A DNA stretch of 64,000 nt from Bacillus sp. FJAT-25509 (lineage in GTDB: Bacteria > Bacillota > Bacilli > Bacillales > Bacillaceae_G). The DNA is taken from NCBI RefSeq assembly GCF_001420605.1, contig NZ_LJIZ01000013.1, forward strand, positions 157,956 through 221,955. Reading direction: 5' to 3'. Positions 17,796 through 26,145 of the stretch are shown here, piece by piece. The notes under the pieces are model-generated. The model had not been told where the DNA came from. It saw only the letters and a program-made list of their open reading frames with translations, and did not search any database. The stretch's first letter is position 1; every line of letters starts with the position of its first letter. The position numbers were made by a program, and so were the translations under genes.

Positions 17796-18800
17796 ATGCC
17801 ACTTATTTCGGTAATAATCCCAGTGTATAATGTTGAAAAATATTTAAGCACTTGTTTAGATTCAGTCCTAACACAATCGATGATTAATTTTGAAGTATTG
17901 CTCATTAATGATGGCTCAACTGATGGATCAGCAGATATTTGTGACCAGTATTCAAATAAAGATAACAGAGTAAAGGTCTATCATAAAATGAATTCCGGAC
18001 CTAGTAGTGCTAGAAATTTTGGGATTCAAAAGGCTCTAGGGGAATATATAATGTTTATTGATGCCGATGACTATATAGATCAAGACACTTTTAAAATAGT
18101 AAATTTTGAGGCGGAAAGATTTGGTGCAGATATAGTAGTGTTCCCTATATTTGAAAAAAAGGGAGAAGTCATTCAAATATATAATATTGCTGAGAGTTAT
18201 TTTGATGACAAAGAAAGCAAAAAAGGTTTCTTAAAAGAAGTTTGGCTGAAATCTGGTTTATTAGCTTCACCAGTTAATAAAATATATAAAACGGAGATTA
18301 TTAAAAATAATAATATTTTATTCAATGAGGAGTTTTGTATAGCAGAAGATTATTTATTCAACATGGCATATATTGATGCTGCTAGGAAAGGTCTTAGTAT
18401 AAAAACACCCTTGTATTATTATGTTAGACATAATAATAGTATTTCAACTAAGGTTTTTTATAATAAATTTGATATTGCGTTAGCTGTATATAAAGAGTCT
18501 TTAGGATTATTGAGCAAGTATAGTATTAAAGAGGTAGAGTATATCAATAAAATTCATACAGAATTTGCAACAGGCTTAATTCGTGCAATGTATGAGGCAA
18601 CTAGGCGGGGGTATAAGAGAAACTTTTTTAAAAAGCTAAAAGAAATTAAAAAGTGTATGAGTAGTAAAGAGACGAGGGCACTTTTTACAGGTTCTCTAGA
18701 TTTTTCTACTTTCAACAATTTTGTTGTTTTTTGTTTAAAATATAAACAAAGCTTTATTTTTTATTTAGTGTTTAAACTAAAAAATTTATTTTTTGAATAA
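17796..18800 (+). CDS. GT2-family glycosyltransferase (4 of 4)
   Basis: A 334-residue GT-A enzyme with V-I-I-P-V-Y-N-V-E-K, I-N-D-G-S-T-D and the metal motif D-A-D-D (about 86-89). It resembles the third GT2 along its length, including N-K-I-Y-K-T and A-E-D-Y-L-F, suggesting duplication in the cluster. GGAGGT precedes ATG 17796. It is the last gene before a hairpin with T-run that could end the proximal part of the operon. Confidence 0.92.
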   Translation: MPLISVIIPVYNVEKYLSTCLDSVLTQSMINFEVLLINDGSTDGSADICDQYSNKDNRVKVYHKMNSGPSSARNFGIQKALGEYIMFIDADDYIDQDTFKIVNFEAERFGADIVVFPIFEKKGEVIQIYNIAESYFDDKESKKGFLKEVWLKSGLLASPVNKIYKTEIIKNNNILFNEEFCIAEDYLFNMAYIDAARKGLSIKTPLYYYVRHNNSISTKVFYNKFDIALAVYKESLGLLSKYSIKEVEYINKIHTEFATGLIRAMYEATRRGYKRNFFKKLKEIKKCMSSKETRALFTGSLDFSTFNNFVVFCLKYKQSFIFYLVFKLKNLFFE

Positions 18801-18827
18801 ACTTTAATGTCATAAAAATCTTAGATT

Positions 18828-18857
18828 TCCGTACCGAATAATGGACGGATTTTTTTA
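18828..18857 (+). terminator. Internal terminator-like hairpin in the eps operon
   Basis: TCCGT (18828-18832) pairs with ACGGA (18845-18849), with extra inner pairs, followed by TTTTTTT. It lies between the fourth GT2 gene and the small protein before epsL, so distal genes would need antitermination (the EAR RNA) or an internal promoter. Confidence 0.55.
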
Positions 18858-18987
18858 TTTTGTTTTATTTAAAATCAACCTAAGAATAGAACTCCAAGCT
18901 AGGAAGAATAGTAGGTCTAAAAATTAACTTATTTTAGTATATTTGAATATTTTTTACTGAGTATTTTTTAGTAAGAGAGGGGTAATC

Positions 18988-19140
18988 TTGATTTCAATTA
19001 ATCTGACACAAGGGCAACTATTTGAGATTATGGAGAATATTTTTAAAAAGGGTAATGAATTGGAAACAAAAGATGCAGTAAATGAAATAAAGCAAAGCAT
19101 ACTCACTGTTTGTGCTACAAATTCTGGAGACAAAAAATAA
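18988..19140 (+). CDS. Small hypothetical protein of 50 residues in the eps operon
   Basis: A short frame starting TTG 18988, six bases after GAGAGGGG, a strong ribosome site. It ends in TAA at 19140, just before the epsL ribosome site. The product is mostly helical and amphipathic (Q-L-F-E-I-M-E-N-I-F-K-K, then D-A-V-N-E-I-K-Q-S-I-L) with one Cys near the end and no TM segment. I do not recognise a family. The strong site, tight spacing and helical pattern suggest it is real. It is not similar to SinI by eye. Confidence 0.55.
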   Translation: MISINLTQGQLFEIMENIFKKGNELETKDAVNEIKQSILTVCATNSGDKK

Positions 19141-19166
19141 ATTATTCATTATAGGAGATAAGGAAT

Positions 19167-19766
19167 ATGAAAAGAGTAATCGATTTAATTATTTCACTAA
19201 CTCTATTAATCTTATTATTTCCAATTTTAATTTTAGTAGCCATAGCAATAAGGTTAAAAATGGGCTCACCTATATTATTTACCCAACAAAGACCTGGCCT
19301 ATTCGGGAAGCCATTTTCTCTTTATAAATTTCGTACAATGAGTAATTTATATGATGAGCAAGGTAATTTACTCCCAGACGACAAAAGATTATCAGGCCTA
19401 GGAAAGTTTTTAAGAAAATATAGTTTAGATGAGTTTCCCCAGTTACTAAATATTATAAAAGGCGAGATGAGTCTAGTTGGCCCAAGACCATTCTTAATGG
19501 AGTATTTATCTCTTTATACTAACGTTCAGATGTTGAGACATAATGTTAGGCCTGGAATAACTGGTTGGGCTCAAGTGAATGGTAGAAATGAAATTACATG
19601 GGAGGAGAAATTTAAATTGGATATTTGGTATGTAAAAAATCAAAATACGCTTCTAGATTTGAAAATTCTCTTCTTAACTTTTTTTAAGGTTATTAAAAGG
19701 GAAGGTATTAGTCAGCAAGGCCATGTAACGATGGAAAAATTTAAAGGCTCAAATGAAGTAATGTAA
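19167..19766 (+). CDS. epsL: Undecaprenyl-phosphate sugar phosphotransferase (PglC-like)
   Basis: A 199-residue monotopic phosphoglycosyl transferase. One re-entrant helix spans residues about 8-30. The core contains K-F-R-T-M (about 54-58), the catalytic D-E-F-P-Q (about 92-96), L-V-G-P-R-P and R-P-G-I-T-G-W-A-Q. It moves a sugar-1-phosphate from a UDP-sugar to undecaprenyl phosphate, starting the repeat unit. With EpsC, EpsM and EpsN nearby, a diacetylated 2,4-diamino-sugar is a reasonable donor. AGGAGATAAGGA precedes ATG. Confidence 0.93.
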   Translation: MKRVIDLIISLTLLILLFPILILVAIAIRLKMGSPILFTQQRPGLFGKPFSLYKFRTMSNLYDEQGNLLPDDKRLSGLGKFLRKYSLDEFPQLLNIIKGEMSLVGPRPFLMEYLSLYTNVQMLRHNVRPGITGWAQVNGRNEITWEEKFKLDIWYVKNQNTLLDLKILFLTFFKVIKREGISQQGHVTMEKFKGSNEVM

Positions 19767-19768
19767 TT

Positions 19769-20398
19769 ATGAAGATCATTATATTGGGAAATGGTGGCCA
19801 TAGTAAGGTCGTTCAAGAAATGGTTAATTCATTAAAAATCCATAAAATTACTGCCATTTTAGATGATAGGTATGAATTTGAAAGACAAGAAAATGGAATG
19901 ATTTATGCACCTTTTTCTTCAATTAAAAGGCTAATGAGTAAAGACACTAGAGCTGTCATTGCGGTAGGTGACAATTTTTCCAGAAAAAAAATTGTTTGTA
20001 CATTAAAACTACGAGATGATCAATATATTTCAATTTTTCATCCAACCGCAGTTATAAGTAAGTCAGCTATTATAGGAAATGGTACAGTTGTAATGCCAAA
20101 ATCAGTTATTAACGCAGAAGCTTTTATTGGTAATCATTGTATTATTAATACCGGCTCAATTGTAGAGCATGATAATAATATTGGTGACTTTTCACATGTT
20201 TCGCCTAATTCCACATTAACCGGAAATGTTACATTAGGTGAAGGTGTTCATATTGGTGCATCAGCAACAATAATTCCTGGAATTAGCATTGGGGAATGGT
20301 CCGTTGTTGGGGCAGGATCGACAGTTATAAAAAATATCCCTTCATACAGTAAAGCTGTAGGAACTCCAACGAGAATTATTAAAAAGATTAAGAGTTAA
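19769..20398 (+). CDS. epsM: PglD-like sugar O/N-acetyltransferase
   Basis: A 209-residue protein with a small N-terminal Rossmann-like domain (I-I-L-G-N-G-G-H-S-K, residues 3-12) and a left-handed parallel beta-helix built of hexapeptide repeats (about 90-200). The catalytic His is in V-E-H-D (about 131). PglD-family enzymes acetylate the 4-amino group of UDP-4-amino-sugars, here the expected product of EpsN. It starts 2 bases after the epsL stop with little visible ribosome site, suggesting coupled translation. Confidence 0.92.
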   Translation: MKIIILGNGGHSKVVQEMVNSLKIHKITAILDDRYEFERQENGMIYAPFSSIKRLMSKDTRAVIAVGDNFSRKKIVCTLKLRDDQYISIFHPTAVISKSAIIGNGTVVMPKSVINAEAFIGNHCIINTGSIVEHDNNIGDFSHVSPNSTLTGNVTLGEGVHIGASATIIPGISIGEWSVVGAGSTVIKNIPSYSKAVGTPTRIIKKIKS

Positions 20399-20425
20399 AA
20401 TTTTTATAAAAAGGGGGTAATTTTT

Positions 20426-21595
20426 GTGACGTCAACAAGGATTTATTTATCACCACCTCATATGAGTGGGAATGAGCAAAAATATATACAGGAAGCATTT
20501 GATTCAAACTGGATTGCACCTCTTGGACCAAATGTGGATGCATTTGAAAAAGAGATTGCATCTTATGTAGGAGCCAGTGAAGCAATGGTCGTAAGTTCAG
20601 GTACGGCAGCGATTCATTTGGCTCTTTCTTTATTAAACGTAACAAGAGGAGATATAGTATTTTGTTCAAGTCTTACGTTTATAGCAAGTGCGAATCCAAT
20701 TCTTTATCAAGGTGCTGAGCCGGTCTTTATCGATTCCGAACGGGAAACATGGAATATGTCACCGAGAGCCCTTGAAAAAGCATTACGTGATGCATACATA
20801 GAGAACAAACTACCAAAAGCAGTAATTGTTGTAAATTTATACGGTCAAAGCGCAAAGATGGATGAAATTGTCTCTTTGTGTAATCAGTATGAAGTTCCAA
20901 TTGTTGAAGATGCAGCTGAATCACTAGGTTCTACATATAAGGGAAGAGCAAGTGGTACGTTTGGATATTTTGGTATTTATTCTTTTAATGGAAACAAAAT
21001 TATTACAACCTCTGGAGGAGGAGCTTTAGTATCAGATAATGAAGAGTTGATACAGAAAGCACGTTTTTTGGCTACACAAGCTCGTGATCCAGCACCATAT
21101 TATCAGCATTCGGAGAGCGGATTTAATTATCGAATGAGTAATCTATTAGCTGGAGTTGGAAGGGCGCAACTTCAAGTGTTAGATGACAGAGTTAATAGTA
21201 GAAGACAAATATTCAACCGATACTTTGAGGAACTGTCTCGTATACCTGGGATCAGTTTTATGCCTGAGTTAGCAAATACGCAAAGCAATCGCTGGCTAAC
21301 TACATTGACGGTTAATGAAAAGGACACAGGAATTTCCTCTAAATCATTAATTAAAATACTAAATAACGACAATATCGAATCGCGCCATGTTTGGAAACCA
21401 CTTCATTTACAACCAATCTTTAAGAATAATAAATACTACTCCCACACAAAGCAAGAAAATATAGCTGAGCAATTATTTGAAAAAGGTATGTGTCTTCCAT
21501 CTGGTTCGAGTCTTACAGATGAGGAACAAAACAGGATTATCAGTTGTATCAAGAAAAATATTGATAAGAGCGTGAAAAAGCTAAGCATGAAATAA
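20426..21595 (+). CDS. epsN: PLP-dependent UDP-4-keto-sugar aminotransferase (DegT/DnrJ family)
   Basis: A 389-residue fold-type I aminotransferase. The PLP phosphate site is S-S-G-T-A-A (about 53-58), the Asp-containing segment is V-E-D-A-A-E (about 160), and the Schiff-base Lys is in N-G-N-K (about 191). It aminates the 4-keto sugar made by EpsC; EpsM then acetylates it. GTG 20426 follows GGGGGT by about 7 bases. It is the last recognisable eps synthesis gene; the pyruvyltransferases EpsI/EpsO of B. subtilis are absent here. Confidence 0.94.
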   Translation: MTSTRIYLSPPHMSGNEQKYIQEAFDSNWIAPLGPNVDAFEKEIASYVGASEAMVVSSGTAAIHLALSLLNVTRGDIVFCSSLTFIASANPILYQGAEPVFIDSERETWNMSPRALEKALRDAYIENKLPKAVIVVNLYGQSAKMDEIVSLCNQYEVPIVEDAAESLGSTYKGRASGTFGYFGIYSFNGNKIITTSGGGALVSDNEELIQKARFLATQARDPAPYYQHSESGFNYRMSNLLAGVGRAQLQVLDDRVNSRRQIFNRYFEELSRIPGISFMPELANTQSNRWLTTLTVNEKDTGISSKSLIKILNNDNIESRHVWKPLHLQPIFKNNKYYSHTKQENIAEQLFEKGMCLPSGSSLTDEEQNRIISCIKKNIDKSVKKLSMK

Positions 21596-21618
21596 CTGAA
21601 ATAAAGAGGTGACAGATA

Positions 21619-21957
21619 GTGATTGGGAGAAATATTCATAAAATCCGTAAAAAGAGAGGACTTACTTTAACTCAATTAGCTGAACAGGCCAATATATCTA
21701 AATCTTACTTAAGTAATATTGAACGTGAAATTAATGACAATCCTTCAATTCATGTAATGGGAAAAATCTCGACAGTATTAGGTGTAGATTTGAAAAATTT
21801 GTTAAATGAAAAATCTGAAACTACACTTTCTCCGGAAATTGAGTGGCTTGAATTGGCAAAGGAGTTAAAAGAATCTGGAATTGGACTTGATGATCTTCGT
21901 GAATATAAAACGGTTTTTGAATTTGTGAAATGGAAAAATACAAAGATTAATTTTTAG
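21619..21957 (+). CDS. SinR/SlrR-like transcriptional regulator
   Basis: A 112-residue protein with an N-terminal XRE helix-turn-helix (residues 5-60: L-T-Q-L-A-E-Q-A, recognition helix S-K-S-Y-L-S-N-I-E-R). A C-terminal Sin-type dimerisation motif, I-E-W-L-E-L-A-K-E-L-K-E-S-G-I, runs from about 73 and is the surface that SinI binds in SinR. It keeps N-P-S-I-H as in SinR (N-P-S-I-Q). It starts GTG 21619 after GAGGTGA and lies 23 bases after epsN, so it is probably cotranscribed and could form a feedback loop like SlrR. A second, closer SinR homologue is at 36530. Confidence 0.9.
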   Translation: MIGRNIHKIRKKRGLTLTQLAEQANISKSYLSNIEREINDNPSIHVMGKISTVLGVDLKNLLNEKSETTLSPEIEWLELAKELKESGIGLDDLREYKTVFEFVKWKNTKINF

Positions 21958-22010
21958 TAAAAGGTAACTTTTTCTAGCTATTAATCTATGAAAGAAAAGG
22001 TGTGAATGAA

Positions 22011-23783
22011 TTGGTAGAAACTACGAAAAAATTACTTCTCTTATTTGAGAAAGGGGAAAAGAAAAAATTACTTTTATTATTTTTTATGATGATAATTGCA
22101 GCGCTTTTTGAAACTTTTGGAATAGGAGTTATTGTACCATTCGTAGGAATTGTAACAAACCCTTCCATTATTAAAGAACATTCTAGCATCAATTTTTTAT
22201 ATAAACTGTTTAATTTCCAATCGACAACATCTTTTTTAATATTTTCGGTATGTATATTACTAATAATTTTCATTGTTAAAAATTTATATATACTCCTTTT
22301 CCAATATGCTCAAAACCGAGTTATTTTAAATCAACAAGTTAAACTATCTAGGAGACTATTTAAGGAGTATTTATCAAAGCCCTACATATTCCATATTCAA
22401 AGAAATACCTCAGATTTACTTCGAAATGTAAATATAGAAGTGCAGAATCTATTTCAAGGAATTATTATGTCGGCATTTCTGTTATTAACGGAATTGCTTG
22501 TAATTGCTAGTATTATAGGGCTGCTACTTTATACAAATACTCTTTCAACCCTTGTGGCTTCAATTTTATTAGGGGGAAGCGTATATTTGTTTTTTAAAGT
22601 TTTTCGAAAAAAAGTGAACGAATTTGCAAAAGAGCAACAGGCTGTTAACGGAACGATGATTAAATGGGTTAATCAAGGTTTAGGAGCAAGTAAGGAAGTA
22701 AAAGTATCAGGTAAAGAAAGCTTTTTCGTTAATGCATATACAAGTAAAAGTCAAATTAATGCAAATATCAAACGTTATAGAATAATGTTAGAACAATCTC
22801 CTCGTCTTTTTATTGAAACGATTTTAGTAATGATTGTATTGGTGATGGTTCTAATCATTATTTTACAAGGTAAAAATACATCAAATATAGTATCTACAAT
22901 GGCACTTTTTGCTATGGCGGCATTCCGATTAATGCCTTCAATTAATCGTGTTATGGCAGCAGTAACAAGCATTCGCTTTAGTAAACCTTCTTTATCTGTA
23001 GTTTACGAGGATTTATTTACTAATAATGAAACGTATCCAACTCAAATAGACGGTGAATCTGATTCAATTAAAAATGAGAATAGAGCATTTACAGATTCTA
23101 TTGAGTTAATCAATGTTTCATTTCGTTATCTAAATCAACAAGAATACTCTTTAAAAGATATTTCATTATCGATCCCAATAGGGCATTCAGTGGCATTCAT
23201 CGGTGAGTCAGGTGCAGGTAAAACGACATTAGTAGATATGATTTTGGGGTTATTCGAACCAGAAAAAGGCAGTATTTTAGTGGATGGTAAAAATATAAGT
23301 GAATTGAAATCTGTATGGCAAAAGAAGATTGGTTATATCCCACAAACAATATTCTTAACAGATGATTCGATTAGAGAAAATGTAGCATTTGGAATTCCAA
23401 AAGATCAGATTGATGAACATGCTGTTTGGAAAGCATTAGAGCAAGCTCAGCTAAAAGGTTTCGTTAAAAGTCTACCAAGTGGATTGGACACACCAGTGGG
23501 AGAACGCGGAATCAGGCTTTCAGGAGGGCAACGTCAACGGATTGGAATTGCTAGAGCTCTATATCATAATCCAGAAATTATATTTATGGATGAAGCAACT
23601 TCAGCATTGGATACTGACACCGAAAAGGATATCATGACTGCAATTGATGGTTTAAAAGGTGAAAAGACTTTAATTATTATTGCACATAGATTAAGTACAA
23701 TTAAAAATTGTGATACAGTTTTTAAAATGAGTAACGGTAGATTAGTTTCGATAGAGAATAAGCTTGGAATGTCAGTGATATAG
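22011..23783 (+). CDS. PglK-type ABC flippase for lipid-linked glycans
   Basis: About 590 residues in one half-transporter: six TM helices (residues about 20-310) followed by an ATPase domain from about 360. The latter has Walker A G-E-S-G-A-G-K-T-T, Q-loop I-P-Q-T, signature L-S-G-G-Q-R-Q-R, Walker B I-I-F-M-D-E-A and the switch His in I-A-H-R. It acts as a homodimer and flips undecaprenyl-linked oligosaccharide. No Wzx flippase is seen in this eps cluster, so this transporter may serve instead. The frame starts at GTG 22002, but that sits on the AGGTG ribosome site; TTG 22011 has proper spacing. It follows the regulator by about 50 bases. Confidence 0.88.
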   Translation: MVETTKKLLLLFEKGEKKKLLLLFFMMIIAALFETFGIGVIVPFVGIVTNPSIIKEHSSINFLYKLFNFQSTTSFLIFSVCILLIIFIVKNLYILLFQYAQNRVILNQQVKLSRRLFKEYLSKPYIFHIQRNTSDLLRNVNIEVQNLFQGIIMSAFLLLTELLVIASIIGLLLYTNTLSTLVASILLGGSVYLFFKVFRKKVNEFAKEQQAVNGTMIKWVNQGLGASKEVKVSGKESFFVNAYTSKSQINANIKRYRIMLEQSPRLFIETILVMIVLVMVLIIILQGKNTSNIVSTMALFAMAAFRLMPSINRVMAAVTSIRFSKPSLSVVYEDLFTNNETYPTQIDGESDSIKNENRAFTDSIELINVSFRYLNQQEYSLKDISLSIPIGHSVAFIGESGAGKTTLVDMILGLFEPEKGSILVDGKNISELKSVWQKKIGYIPQTIFLTDDSIRENVAFGIPKDQIDEHAVWKALEQAQLKGFVKSLPSGLDTPVGERGIRLSGGQRQRIGIARALYHNPEIIFMDEATSALDTDTEKDIMTAIDGLKGEKTLIIIAHRLSTIKNCDTVFKMSNGRLVSIENKLGMSVI

Positions 23784-23818
23784 ATTTGTACATTAAATAA
23801 AGGATTGTGGGGTATCAA

Positions 23819-25012
23819 ATGAAAAAATTAATAAAAGAAACTCTAAAGAAACTTATAACAAATTATTATAAAAGAAAATATTGGAGAAGGTTAACAATAG
23901 ATATTAAAAATAACAACACAGATTCTAGTAAAGAGCTTAGTGACAAAAGATCCATACCGTTTATCAATAAACCTGGTATAGCATTTTCATTTGATGATAG
24001 CTTTAGGGTTAATGATTGGTATAAATATGGAAAAGATATGTTTGGATATTATGATGTGAAAGTTACCTTTAATATAAACGCTTTCCATCATCACGAAGGT
24101 AAACGAGAACATACTCAAGAAGAAATCGATAAGATTATTGAGCTACAGTCAATGGGTCACGAAATAGCTCATCATGGTTTCAATCATCAAAACGCAGCTA
24201 ATTACGTCAATGAAAATGGTTTAAGTACATGGATTGAGAATGAAATAAAAGCATTATTTAGTTGGATTGAAAATCAGGCTCATTCTAAAACAAAAGAAAA
24301 ATTTAAAAAAACAGTTTCCTTTGCTTTTCCATATTCCAGTTACAATGAAAGTATTGTTTCAGAAATTACACCTAAATATTTTAAGGTCGTTAGAGGAGAT
24401 TTAAGAAATAATAAACTAGTATCATTTAATCATACTGGCTTTGTTGAGTCTATTTGTATAGATAATATAAAGTTAGATGGTGCAAATTCAATTAAAGAGA
24501 TACTTAAAATAGCAAAAGATGCTGGGAAAAATATAATCTTTATGTGTCATTCGATTTTACCAGACGAAGTAGATTGGAATGATTTTGGTTGGGATGAGAA
24601 GTCTGAAGAAAGTGGAAAGTGGAGAGTCTCAACAAAAACAATGCAAACAATCATTAATGAAGCCAAAAAACTCGATTTGGAATTTTATACTACGTCTGAA
24701 ATCGCCGGGGTGGCTAGTTTTATTGATCGCAATATGGAAAAAGCTATAAGAGAGAAGATTTCAAATCCCTTTGAAAAGTGGATTTCGATTTTAGAACTAA
24801 TCAAGATGACAGAATTAGACCTAAGTGGAAAAAATATTAGCAATTTAGACGGAATACAATATTTTCTAAATTTAGAAAGGCTAGATTTGAGCAATAATAA
24901 TATTTCTGATTTTAGACTCCTAGACAAACTCCCTAAATTAAACAAGTTAAATATTAGTAACAACCCAGTAAGTGGGGACCAATCCTACTCTAAAAAAATT
25001 TTAAAAAGCTAA
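23819..25012 (+). CDS. Polysaccharide deacetylase-like protein with C-terminal leucine-rich repeats
   Basis: About 397 residues. A NodB-like (CE4) domain has F-S-F-D-D (about 56-60) and H-E-I-A-H-H-G-F-N-H (about 113-122), giving the Asp and His metal ligands, and F-A-F-P-Y. From about residue 335 three leucine-rich repeats follow (L-D-L-S-G-K-N-I-S-N-L type), as in internalins. There is no signal peptide, so it appears cytoplasmic, unlike most deacetylases; it may deacetylate a lipid-linked or nucleotide-bound glycan. ATG 23819 follows GTGGGG. The LRR fusion is unusual and its partner is unknown. Confidence 0.72.
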   Translation: MKKLIKETLKKLITNYYKRKYWRRLTIDIKNNNTDSSKELSDKRSIPFINKPGIAFSFDDSFRVNDWYKYGKDMFGYYDVKVTFNINAFHHHEGKREHTQEEIDKIIELQSMGHEIAHHGFNHQNAANYVNENGLSTWIENEIKALFSWIENQAHSKTKEKFKKTVSFAFPYSSYNESIVSEITPKYFKVVRGDLRNNKLVSFNHTGFVESICIDNIKLDGANSIKEILKIAKDAGKNIIFMCHSILPDEVDWNDFGWDEKSEESGKWRVSTKTMQTIINEAKKLDLEFYTTSEIAGVASFIDRNMEKAIREKISNPFEKWISILELIKMTELDLSGKNISNLDGIQYFLNLERLDLSNNNISDFRLLDKLPKLNKLNISNNPVSGDQSYSKKILKS

Positions 25013-25043
25013 TAAAGTTTAACGAATTTAAATTAAGGGGTGA

Positions 25044-25913
25044 ATGAACATGGCGCTTAAAGAAGCTCTGTGTAAAAATAAATTTACATATTTTTTTATT
25101 TCCCATATTAGTAAATCAAAAAGAGCCTTACTTAAACATATAATTCCTAGAAGTGTATTTAATCTAAACAAACTCTTTAGAGTAATCAAAGTGAATAAAA
25201 CTAGTCAATATGAACAACTAAAAATACTTCAAAGTAAACACAAAGGTCAAAGATGCTTTATCGTAGCTACAGGCCCTAGTTTAACTGCTGCAGATTTACA
25301 GCTTTTAAAAGAAGAAGTAACGATTAGTATGAATTCAATTTGTTTAGCTTTTGATGAGACAGACTGGAGACCAACATATTATGGTATTCAAGATGTAGGA
25401 GTATTTAATCTACTGCAACCTTCCATAGAAAATTCAGGATTACAATATAAATTTATTAGCCACACAATTGCGAAACAAAAGCAAGTGTCTGAAGGATATT
25501 ATGTTTTTCCATTAAATTTGTTAGATCATATGATTCCTCATAAAAAATATAAAACTAAATTTAGTGATGACGCTTTTAAGGTAATATATGATGGATATTC
25601 TATTACATATTCAATGATCCAATTAGCAGTCTATATGGGGTTTAGTGAAATCTATTTGATAGGTGTAGATTGCAACTATTCTCTTAATAGTCCACAACAT
25701 TTTAAGGACTATGGATATAGAGAAACTTCATCAGAGGCAGTTATTAGAATGATTAATGCTTATAAAGAAGCAAAGAAATTTGCAGATCGTAATCAAATCA
25801 AAATCTACAATGCTACAAGAGGAGGAATGCTCGAGGTGTTTGAAAGGGTAAACCTAGAAGATATTCTAAATAAGAATGATAACCAACAATTATTAAGTAA
25901 AAAGACTATTTAG
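25044..25913 (+). CDS. DUF115/Maf-type putative glycosyltransferase
   Basis: A 289-residue protein. The central region has the family pattern F-I-V-A-T-G-P-S-L (about 72-80), I-S-M-N-S-I-C (about 95), a mid-domain Y-G-I-Q-D and I-Y-L-I-G-V-D-C-N (about 208-216). DUF115 (MAF_flag10) includes Maf proteins, which transfer CMP-activated nonulosonic acids to flagellin, and archaeal pterin kinases. The next genes encode a CMP-sugar-acid synthetase, an aldolase with a second DUF115-like domain and a phosphatase, so transfer of a CMP-sugar acid is a reasonable inference. Start ATG 25044 or 25050 after AAGGGG. Confidence 0.68.
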   Translation: MNMALKEALCKNKFTYFFISHISKSKRALLKHIIPRSVFNLNKLFRVIKVNKTSQYEQLKILQSKHKGQRCFIVATGPSLTAADLQLLKEEVTISMNSICLAFDETDWRPTYYGIQDVGVFNLLQPSIENSGLQYKFISHTIAKQKQVSEGYYVFPLNLLDHMIPHKKYKTKFSDDAFKVIYDGYSITYSMIQLAVYMGFSEIYLIGVDCNYSLNSPQHFKDYGYRETSSEAVIRMINAYKEAKKFADRNQIKIYNATRGGMLEVFERVNLEDILNKNDNQQLLSKKTI

Positions 25914-25985
25914 ATACAAAATTTGGATCACTAAAATTTGGATTTTAAGTATAGAGTTAAATTCGGAATATTTTATCTTTAGCAA

Positions 25986-26012
25986 TTGACACTAATATAA
26001 TTAAGTGATAAT
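25986..26012 (+). promoter_or_regulatory. Putative promoter of the sugar-acid cassette
   Basis: A perfect TTGACA (25986-25991) and GATAAT (26007-26012) with a short 15-base spacer. The region 25914-26145 holds no gene but carries two SinR-type operators downstream of this pair. Confidence 0.4.
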
Positions 26013-26027
26013 TTAACTTTATCTATT

Positions 26028-26043
26028 GTTCTTTATTGTGAAC
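26028..26043 (+). promoter_or_regulatory. SinR-type operator 4
   Basis: GTTCTTTATTGTGAAC: GTTC and GAAC ends with an 8-base centre. Confidence 0.65.
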
Positions 26044-26099
26044 AAACTAGTTTTATTATTAACTTTAGTGAATCATTAACAAACTTTTTATATGATTTT

Positions 26100-26115
26100 G
26101 TTCGTTATAAGAAAC
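26100..26115 (+). promoter_or_regulatory. SinR-type operator 5
   Basis: GTTCGTTATAAGAAAC, 72 bases after operator 4 and 30 bases before the ATG at 26146. The left half is identical to operator 1. Confidence 0.62.
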
Positions 26116-26145
26116 GTATATTCAGGAAATTAGGAGGAGAATTCT

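Noticed and set aside
19112-19327. 71-codon frame overlapping the start of epsL
   Set aside because: Overlaps the conserved epsL start in another frame; the 50-residue frame ending at 19140 and epsL explain the region better.
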